From positions 1-19,000 of the forward strand of contig DATMGN010000006.1 of NCBI GenBank assembly GCA_035555435.1: a stretch of DNA of 19,000 nucleotides, given 5' to 3'. Positions 14,101-19,000 of the stretch are shown piece after piece. The DNA is from 73-13 sp035555435. GTDB taxonomy: Bacteria > Actinomycetota > Actinomycetes > Actinomycetales > Microbacteriaceae. The notes under the pieces were generated by a model. That model was given only the letters and a program-made list of their open reading frames with translations. It searched no databases and had not been told where the DNA came from. Position 1 is the first letter of the stretch. The number at the start of each line of letters is the position of its first letter. The position numbers and the translations under genes are program-made.

Positions 14101-16494
14101 GTCGGCGAGTTCCTGCGGACCAACTTCGTGACCGATGAAACCTGGGCTCTGCGGACCCAGTCGGGCCAGGATGCCCTGGAGTTGCGGACGCCCGGCGAGA
14201 AGGTCTGGGTGTGCGAGAACTGCGACACCACACACCTTCATGCATCCGCCGGAGTGTGCACGAACGAGGAGTGCCCGACCGGAGTGCTCGTCGAACAGGA
14301 CAGGACCGAGGAGCTTGACTACTACGGATGGCTCGCATCCCAGCCACTGCGGAGGATGCGGGTCGCCGAACTGACCGGTCAGACCCGGCTCGCCGATCAG
14401 CGCACTCGGCAACGATTGTTCAAGGGCGCTGTGCTGCCCGCCCCCGCCGAGAGCGCACTCGCTGACCCATTCGACCTCCTTTCGGTGACGACCACCATGG
14501 AGGTCGGTGTGGACATCGGCTCGCTGCGAGCCGTTGCCATGGCGAACATGCCGCCACAGCGATTCAATTACCAGCAGCGGGTTGGGCGTGCGGGTCGATC
14601 GGGGCAGCCATTTTCCTTCGCCGTCACCGTCTCCCGTGATCGTGCGCATGACGACTACTACTTCCAGGCGCCAGAGAAGATGACGGCAGCCGACCCGCCG
14701 CCGCCGTTCATCGACTTGTCGCGCCCGAGGATCGTGCGTCGAGTCATCGCCGCAGAGTTGCTGCGCCGGGCCTTTCTCGCGGTACAGAATCCACCACGCC
14801 GAACGGGTGACAGCATCCATGGCACGTTCGGACTCACGAAGGACTGGCCGACGCGAAGACCGGACATTGAGGCGTGGCTCCAAACCTCGCACGACGTCGA
14901 CGGGGTGTGCGAGCGATTCAGCGCCTACACGGCTCTTAGCGTCGGCGACCTCAAGGCTTGGGCGCACACGGAACTGGTCAGCGACATCGATGAGGCGGTG
15001 GGCAACCCCTACTTCGGTCATGCAGAGCTCAGCGAGCTTCTTGCGAACGCAGGAGTGCTGCCGATGTTCGGCTTCCCGACCCGGGTCCGGCCCCTCTACT
15101 CGAAGCCAGTCCGCACCATGAGCGACGCGGAGCGCAACACAGTCGCCGACCGCGATCTCGGCATGTCCGTCACCACCTTCGCGCCTGGAGCAGTTGTCGT
15201 CAAAGACGGCGCTGAGCACCTTGCCGTGGGCTTCGCCGCTTACAACTTCAGCGGAAACAAGGCGTATGCGAAAGACCCGCTAGGGGTGCCGCTTCCTGTC
15301 CATCGGTGCGGGCAGTGTGGAAGCCTCGACACCCGACCGACCGATGAGTCGCTTAAATGCACAGTTTGCGGAGACGAGATGCGGGCCTTCTCGCTCTACC
15401 AACCGGAGGGCTACCGGACGATCTACAGTCAGCCGGACTACGACGACAATCACATCACGCCGATGTACGCGGGCTACTCCGAACTCTCTACCAATGTCGA
15501 TCTCGGGCGTGAAACCCGACTCCACGGCGTGTCCCTTCGGCTGCTTGAGCAGGCCGAGGTGGTCTCGGTCAATGACAACAACCGGAAGCTCTTCGAGCTG
15601 AGTCGCTTGTCGGACGGATCAGTCATTGCTCAGAACAGGAATCTGTACCGGAAGGCGCTTCCGGACTGGATGCGGACGGGCGGCCAGGCACTGGACCCCG
15701 CTGCCATCGGCGAAGTACGTCGCACCGACGTACTGCTCCTGGGGCTTGATGCTCTGCAACTCCCCGACGGTGCCGTTGCGACGTTGCGATGGTCCTGTCC
15801 GGCTGGCAAGGGCGCGCTGCTGTCTTTCGCTGAACTGCTGCGCAATGCGGCTAAGGAGTACCTGGACATTGAGCAGTCAGAGTTGGAGGTGGGTCTGCAG
15901 CCAACTCGCACTGGTACGACGGTGTCGGCACGGGTTTTCCTCGCGGATGCTCTCGATAACGGTGCAGGCTACGCAGTTGAACTCGGGGATCCGGTCACCT
16001 TCGAGAAACTGCTCAACTCAATCCGGGACACGACTGGGCGGCGGCTCCGTGATGAGCCCCACGGAAGCGCATGCACTTCTTCGTGCCCTGGCTGTCTTCG
16101 GAACTATGAGAACCGCTTCAACCATTGGGCACTTGACTGGCGGCTCGGGCTCGACGTGATCGACCTTGCCCTTGGCCGCACTCTCGATCCGGCGAATTGG
16201 GCTGACAGAACGTCGGCTCTGATGCAGAGCTTCACCGATGGATACGGCCAGCACGTCCATGTCGAGCAGACGGTCGTGAACGGCCTGCCGGCTCTGCTCG
16301 CGCCCGACGGTCGTGGAGCAGCAGCGGTGATCGGCCATCCGCTCTGGCGCCACGAGGACGGGCACTGGAACCCAGAGGTTCTGCGGGCAGTCGCGGAGCT
16401 TCGTGGGCGCGGGCTAGCCCATGTCACTGTGTCCGATACCTACGTCCTTGACCGAACCCCAATCAAGCTGTTCAACGCGCTTATCGGAGCCTAG
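11143..16494 (+). CDS. druE: DruE-type helicase with C-terminal DUF1998 domain
   Basis: A giant superfamily-2 helicase (1783 aa) of the kind that is the common component of all Druantia types. Domain 1 has GTGSGKT (127-133), YPTNAL (189-194), TNYSML (296-301), the DELH box (334-337) and ATSASL (371-376). Domain 2 has IVFTDSRDDSARIA (about 726), TTMEVGVDIGSLR (about 1117) and QQRVGRAGRSG (about 1144-1154). Cys pairs that may bind zinc occur near 506-550, 670, 1024-1044 and 1389-1409. The C-terminus carries the DUF1998 signature, CTSSCPGCLRNYENR (about 1644) followed by HWALDWRLGLDV. The start is the GTG overlapping the druH stop, or the ATG 9 bp later. All helicase motifs look intact. DISARM splits the helicase (DrmA) and DUF1998 (DrmB) into two proteins; the single-chain form and the length argue for DruE. 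Confidence 0.85.
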   Translation: MRAMSFPTPVQIADDLRDAFLRYIDTAYALRDPALVEERRHLLLEGQGNLFAPLILEPVLPYEGVASVDESARQAGVDARDLGDVVRSIFGVSQSQLADVRLRGHQAAALTAHFARTTSHNPVVTSGTGSGKTESFLIPLLTRIAAEKRSSAALAPIHEWWDLKRQAETWQPSRRVGTVPAAVRSVILYPTNALVEDQVARLRRAVRGLREQESPIDLWFGRYTGATPGSGGIPSGKVSAAATSDAARDMRELARLNARLAELNDADLVSQFQDPYAGELVTRWDMIATPPDVLVTNYSMLNVMLMRDVEEPIFDSTRRWLEQSANHVFTLVVDELHLYRGSTGAEVGMVVRNLASRLGLEPSSDQFRIIATSASLQGDDSGLEYLERFFGVDRASFLIEPGQPRPLIAGPTSTAQQVLAVDPDDWAETATRDQWAETIAIACIDPEESRPKATRIETVASRLFGNDPSGTAALTVMLGALGEIAKPVLQFRGHVMMRGMRGLWACSDPSCPGGTDSEPRRIGRMYDTPRSTCADCGARVLELLYCFECGDVSLGGYVVDSPSRGTVVLSTTPVKEGENSGDFVFRRNDDEYRWLWLGSPVPDSPSRHKLPADIDEDQATIETNFGAATWDPKLGALVPGHLEGGVPAVVLSHNAGEDRGLALPALPEACPRCGGSQDNRDAAVYFAGNVRSPIRAHTSGRSQLNQMTVSQLFRSLGSEASDSRTIVFTDSRDDSARIAAGIALNNFRDQVRQVVRQLLHGRENPVPLLRALLRGELQGDDLARAEQVRAGRRDVYDKLRLESLGAAEEADLATIAAAEREHESLPWATLVHDAERVMIEVGVNPAGPGPSVAQSEGDAPWYRAYEPPTPEAWQPLSDAVARPIRQDRYRLTATAVAEAVFDRASRDLESTRLGVVRARPAAPDTWGFSAEVAGELLASVIRLLGIAKRFEGGYAAQSNTAPKAVVTYLKRVAAKHQVDWQTLVSNVGEFLRTNFVTDETWALRTQSGQDALELRTPGEKVWVCENCDTTHLHASAGVCTNEECPTGVLVEQDRTEELDYYGWLASQPLRRMRVAELTGQTRLADQRTRQRLFKGAVLPAPAESALADPFDLLSVTTTMEVGVDIGSLRAVAMANMPPQRFNYQQRVGRAGRSGQPFSFAVTVSRDRAHDDYYFQAPEKMTAADPPPPFIDLSRPRIVRRVIAAELLRRAFLAVQNPPRRTGDSIHGTFGLTKDWPTRRPDIEAWLQTSHDVDGVCERFSAYTALSVGDLKAWAHTELVSDIDEAVGNPYFGHAELSELLANAGVLPMFGFPTRVRPLYSKPVRTMSDAERNTVADRDLGMSVTTFAPGAVVVKDGAEHLAVGFAAYNFSGNKAYAKDPLGVPLPVHRCGQCGSLDTRPTDESLKCTVCGDEMRAFSLYQPEGYRTIYSQPDYDDNHITPMYAGYSELSTNVDLGRETRLHGVSLRLLEQAEVVSVNDNNRKLFELSRLSDGSVIAQNRNLYRKALPDWMRTGGQALDPAAIGEVRRTDVLLLGLDALQLPDGAVATLRWSCPAGKGALLSFAELLRNAAKEYLDIEQSELEVGLQPTRTGTTVSARVFLADALDNGAGYAVELGDPVTFEKLLNSIRDTTGRRLRDEPHGSACTSSCPGCLRNYENRFNHWALDWRLGLDVIDLALGRTLDPANWADRTSALMQSFTDGYGQHVHVEQTVVNGLPALLAPDGRGAAAVIGHPLWRHEDGHWNPEVLRAVAELRGRGLAHVTVSDTYVLDRTPIKLFNALIGA

Positions 16495-16642
16495 CTCGAC
16501 GTAGCCACAACTAGTCCCTTCGCCAGCGCCGTGCCCCGTCCCGCCTCGATCATTCTTACGATGGCCTGTGGCACGACTGGTGACGCACCTGCTCAGCCTA
16601 CAAGGGTCGGATATCCGAGTCCCCTCAGCCGCTCCAATGTGA

Positions 16643-17816
16643 CTAGGTTCCCTCCGGCCCTAGCATCTCCAGCACCTCCGCCGTCCGCGGGTCGACGAGG
16701 TCCGGTTTCTCGATGTAGTGCTCCTCAGTGATCGCGTGCGAGCTATGGCCGAGCATCGCCGCGGCGAGCTCGACACCGGCCTCGCGGTTCAGGGTGGTGG
16801 CGACGGTGCGGCGGAAAGCGTGCGGGGTGGCGCCCTCGATGCCCGCGACCTCGAGCACCGCGCAGCTGTCGGCGCACGTTGTTCGGGGTCAGCGGCGTAC
16901 CGTTGCGGGTCTGGAAGAGCAGCTGCTCCTCGCCGCTGCCTACCGCAGCCAATCGCTGCCGCAGGGCCTCGGCCGCGAAGGACGGGATCGCGACCCCGCG
17001 CCGTGACGCCTCCGTCTTCGGGTGGTCCTGCCGCTGCACCGGCTGGCCCTTCCGGGTGACGATCGTGCCGCTGATCCGCACGGTCGGCGGCGAGTCGGCC
17101 ACGTCCACATCGCAGCGGCGCAGCGCGAGCACCTCGCCGATGCGGGCCGAGGTGCCGAGCATGACCTCGATGATCGCGCCGAGCTGGCGATCCGGCTTCG
17201 GGCCCGGCAGCCCCTCCCCCGCGCGCCAGGCCGAGGCGGCCTCGCGAATAGGCCGGATCTGCTCGATCGTCAGCGCAGTCGGCACTGTCTTCGGCCGTCG
17301 CAGCCGCGCCGTCGCCCGTACCGGGTTCCGCGGTATCACGTCGTAACGCACCGCGAGTCCCAGGGCCAGACCGAGCACGACCTTCGAATGCTTCGCGCGG
17401 CTGTAGCTGAGGCGGGCCTGCTGCTTGAGGAAGCGATCGACGCGGCCCACGGTGATCTCGCGCAGCGCCAGATGCTCGAAGGCGGGCAGCACGAGGGTGC
17501 GCATGTCCCGCTCGTAGAGGCCGCGGGTCGACGGCGCGATCTGGCCCTCCAGATCGAGATCCTCCAACCACATCGTCACCAGCTCCGTGAAGCGCGTGTC
17601 CGCGCTGAGGATGCCGGCCGAGCCCTCGGTCTCGCCCCGCGCGGCCAGGCGCTCCTTGAGTGTGCGCTCCGCTGCCTGTCGAGAAGCGCCTACCGCCTCG
17701 ACCTTCCGCAGCCTGCCGTCCCAGTCCCGGTAGCGGGTCGAGGCAACCCAGCGGTCGCCGAATCGGACGACGGTCAGGGCGCCGAAGGTGCCGATCGGGG
17801 TGCGCGGCCTACCCAC
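16643..17816 (-). pseudogene. int: Tyrosine-family site-specific integrase, frameshifted
   Basis: The reading frame starts at GTG 17816 and shows an Arm/SAM-like N-terminal DNA-binding part (FTELVTMWLEDLDL, about 76-90), then the catalytic domain with SARIGEVLALRR (catalytic Arg225) and HPKTEASRRG (Lys267). After codon 319 (16862-16860) the frame departs from the family: the rest of the catalytic domain, TPHAFRRTVATT (His-x-x-Arg), MLGHSS and EEHYIEK (nucleophile Tyr), is encoded one base later, from 16858 to 16643. One surplus G, or two missing bases, in the gcgcggtg stretch on the coding strand would explain it. The enzyme is therefore split between its catalytic residues. A real mutation, a sequencing error or a programmed +1 shift are all possible; I favour one of the first two. 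It lies 6 bp behind the excisionase gene. Confidence 0.88.
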
Positions 17817-17822
17817 GGCGCC

Positions 17823-18062
17823 TCACCGCCTCTCTAGCGTCGAGGCCGAAACATCGACAGTGCACTCGGCCCGCTCGGCGAGCCACCGCCGCACCTCGAA
17901 CACAGGGAACTTCAGCTCCCGCCCGATCCGGTAGCCGCGCGGCCCGGTGCCGCTCAGCCGCCAGTCGTAGACGCGCTGCGGCGGCACGCCCAGGTAGTCC
18001 GCCAGCTCGGCCACGCCGAGCAGCGGTTCCAGCCCGGTTCGGGCTTCCAGAGAGTCCGTCAT
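17823..18062 (-). CDS. xis: Excisionase / MerR-like helix-turn-helix protein
   Basis: A 79-aa protein with a winged helix-turn-helix of the excisionase/HTH_17 class: LLGVAELADYLGVPPQRVYDWRL (written in two parts, LLGVAELADYLGV and PPQRVYDWRL, about residues 14-36), then the wing GPRGYRIGRELKFPVFEVRRWL. Proteins of this kind bend the attachment site and steer the integrase toward excision, or repress the integrase promoter. It lies directly upstream of int, with 6 bp between them, so the two are co-transcribed. The start is the ATG at 18062; only a weak ribosome site (taggg) precedes it. Intact, unlike the integrase. Confidence 0.85.
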   Translation of the reverse strand: MTDSLEARTGLEPLLGVAELADYLGVPPQRVYDWRLSGTGPRGYRIGRELKFPVFEVRRWLAERAECTVDVSASTLERR

Positions 18063-18157
18063 GCCCTATAGGTGCATGCGGGTTCTCCGAGTGTGCCGAA
18101 GCCGGCCGAGACGGGCCGATCCCGCAGCGCGCGAAGGCGCGCGCCGAGCCGAAGAGC

Positions 18158-18179
18158 GGGAGTAAATGCCGGGTTTGTG
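18158..18179 (+). repeat. Right copy of island-flanking 22-bp direct repeat (candidate attR)
   Basis: Partner of the repeat at 675-696 (21 of 22 identical). It lies between the excisionase start and the tRNA-Pro terminator, 96 bp beyond the excisionase start and 67 bp short of the tRNA 3' end. That is the position expected for the end of an element whose integrase genes lie at its edge. If it is the crossover core, the insertion lies downstream of the tRNA gene rather than in it. Confidence 0.6.
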
Positions 18180-18202
18180 TCCAGCGGTTCAAATCTCACC
18201 TA

Positions 18203-18237
18203 CGCAAGAAGTCCCGGAACCCTTGGGATTCCGGGAC
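18203..18237 (-). terminator. Intrinsic terminator of tRNA-Pro
   Basis: On the minus strand a 12-bp stem, GTCCCGGAATCC with GGGTTCCGGGAC (one G-U pair), encloses a 3-nt loop (CAA) at 18237-18211 and is followed at once by TTCTTGCG. It stands 9 bp beyond the 3' end of the tRNA and is transcribed in the same direction, the classical layout of a Rho-independent terminator. Confidence 0.8.
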
Positions 18238-18245
18238 CTCGCGAG

Positions 18246-18319
<74 letters not shown>

Positions 18320-18385
18320 TGAACAGCCCCACGAGTCTACCGGCTCCGCGGCCGGGCGGACGACCGCGGGGAGGATACTGGGCGC

Positions 18386-18850
18386 GTGGTCTACATCGTG
18401 ATGATCCTGCTGCTGCTCATCGTCGGGCCGATCGGGGCGACCGCGATCGACGTCGGTTCGACGGATCATCCGCTCCTCGCGGCGGCGACGTTCTGGTTCG
18501 TGTTCTTCGGCGGCGTCCGGCTGTTCATCGCCGGCGTCAGCCAGGCGCTGAACCCCGCCTTCACGGTGAACAACATCCTCGGCCAGAAGGACCCGAACCC
18601 CGGCGCGAACCACCTCGCGCAGGAGCTCGGCTACGCAAACATCGGGCTCGGGGTCCTCGGCATCGTCAGCCCCTGGCTCGGTTGGGCGCCGGCGGGCGCG
18701 CTCGCGATCGGCATCTTCCTGCTGCTCGCCGGCATCCGGCATCTCGCGAAGCGCGGGAAGGGCGCGAAGGAGTGGTTCGCGACCGCGACGGACCTGGCGT
18801 TCTCCGTCGTGCTGCTCGTCATCTTCGGGTTCGCGCTCGCGAGCGCCTGA
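18386..18850 (+). CDS. DUF6790-like small integral membrane protein
   Basis: A 154-aa protein with about four membrane segments: residues 2-18 (VYIVMILLLLIVGPIGA), about 29-50 (a phenylalanine-rich stretch followed by VRLFIAGVSQ), about 82-115 (glycine/leucine-rich) and about 130-152 near the C-terminus. The conserved loop AGVSQALNPAFT and the following KDPNP...HLAQELGYANI stretch are as I recall them from the DUF6790 family, whose function is unknown. The start is the GTG at 18386, with ggggagga about 11 bp upstream; a GATACT -10-like box close to the start makes a leaderless message possible. It is GC-rich, with regular codon use, and belongs to the host chromosome. It is divergent from tRNA-Pro. 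Confidence 0.8.
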   Translation: MVYIVMILLLLIVGPIGATAIDVGSTDHPLLAAATFWFVFFGGVRLFIAGVSQALNPAFTVNNILGQKDPNPGANHLAQELGYANIGLGVLGIVSPWLGWAPAGALAIGIFLLLAGIRHLAKRGKGAKEWFATATDLAFSVVLLVIFGFALASA

Positions 18851-18868
18851 CCCCGCGCTAGGTCAGAT

Positions 18869-19000
18869 TCACTCCGTCAGAACGCCGGCGAGGAAGTCCG
18901 CGAGCGCCTCGCGCCCCGTCGGGGTCGCCTGGACGCCGTGCCCGGCCATCTCGACGACGACGAGTTCACCGCGCGGGAAGCGCTCCGCGAGCACGGCCGC
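18869..19000 (-). CDS. Alpha/beta-hydrolase C-terminus, partial
   Basis: The last 43 residues of a leftward gene that enters from beyond the window. They read as a final strand GELVVVEMAGHGVQ, with the His of GHG at the position of the catalytic histidine of alpha/beta hydrolases, and a closing helix REALADFLAGVLTE before TGA at 18871-18869. It converges on the DUF6790-like gene across 18 bp. The fragment is too short to name a substrate. Confidence 0.7.
   Translation of the reverse strand, partial: AAVLAERFPRGELVVVEMAGHGVQATPTGREALADFLAGVLTE

Larger units (their letters stand above)
675..18179. mobile_element. tRNA-Pro-adjacent integrative defence island
   Basis: The span is delimited by the near-identical 22-bp direct repeats. 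It contains a tyrosine integrase and an excisionase at the end next to tRNA-Pro, the usual arrangement for integrative elements. The cargo is of accessory type: NERD, TIR-like, AbiE, Vsr, C5-methylase, DruH-like and DruE-like genes. By eye the cargo is less GC-extreme and less regular in codon use than the flanks; I did not measure this. No replication, conjugation or phage structural genes are present, so it is a passenger element or a decayed one. The exact ends are uncertain: the boundary could instead lie in the tRNA 3' end. Confidence 0.7.

Noticed and set aside
13693..15219. Leftward open frame of 508 codons inside the DruE gene
   Set aside because: It is antisense to the helicase core motifs and has no recognisable domain; typical shadow frame of high-GC DNA.
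6718..16494. Reading the methylase plus helicase/DUF1998 genes as a DISARM class 2 system
   Set aside because: DISARM encodes the helicase (DrmA) and DUF1998 protein (DrmB) separately and has a PLD-domain DrmC; here both are in one 1783-aa chain, no PLD protein is present and the preceding gene is DruH-like.
16495..16642. Small gene or terminator between DruE and the integrase
   Set aside because: No open frame with a start and ribosome site and no stem with a T-run is visible in this 148-bp gap.
18127..18142. gcgcgc/gcgcgc hairpin as a terminator or operator before xis
   Set aside because: Simple GC alternation makes such a stem likely by chance in this DNA, and there is no T-run on either side.

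Overview
The window is high-GC DNA with GTG and ATG starts, short overlaps between genes and a tRNA-Pro without an encoded CCA. It suggests a Gram-positive actinomycete, probably Microbacteriaceae; that assignment is inferred from protein style and codon use, with no marker gene to confirm it. The two ends look like ordinary chromosome: a 5'-truncated DJ-1/PfpI-type gene at the left, and tRNA-Pro(GGG), a small DUF6790-like membrane protein and the tail of an alpha/beta hydrolase at the right.

Between them lies a genomic island of about 17.5 kb. At its right end, next to tRNA-Pro, it carries a tyrosine integrase and an excisionase. The integrase is frameshifted between its catalytic Arg/Lys part and its His-Arg/Tyr part, so the element may be stuck in place. 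A near-perfect 22-bp direct repeat (675-696 and 18158-18179, one mismatch) brackets the whole cargo.

Almost all recognisable cargo is of phage-defence type. From left to right it holds: (i) a leftward cluster of a NERD-domain nuclease-like protein, a 54-aa protein and a 178-aa unknown; (ii) a rightward gene with a helical/winged N-terminus and a C-terminal TIR/nucleoside-deoxyribosyltransferase-like domain, a probable nucleotide-metabolising effector; (iii) a leftward AbiEi-AbiEii type IV toxin-antitoxin pair with a visible promoter and operator; (iv) about 0.8 kb with no credible gene but a cluster of long odd-length palindromes; (v) a leftward pair of a 78-aa unknown and a Vsr-type endonuclease; (vi) divergent from these, a rightward three-gene run: a C5-cytosine methyltransferase, a 988-aa DruH-like protein and a 1783-aa helicase/DUF1998 protein of the DruE type.

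The last three genes are the centrepiece. DruH + DruE define Druantia type III, whereas a cytosine methylase (DruM) is the mark of Druantia type II. Here a methylase, with a Vsr gene back to back, sits directly upstream of a DruH-DruE pair, so the locus looks like a methylase-equipped type III-like Druantia. The natural hypothesis, which is inference, is that the methylase marks self DNA, Vsr repairs the T:G mismatches that arise from methylated cytosines, and DruH-DruE acts on unmarked invading DNA. Repeats related to the tRNA T-arm at 523, 5194 and 18262 hint that the island was built from more than one insertion.
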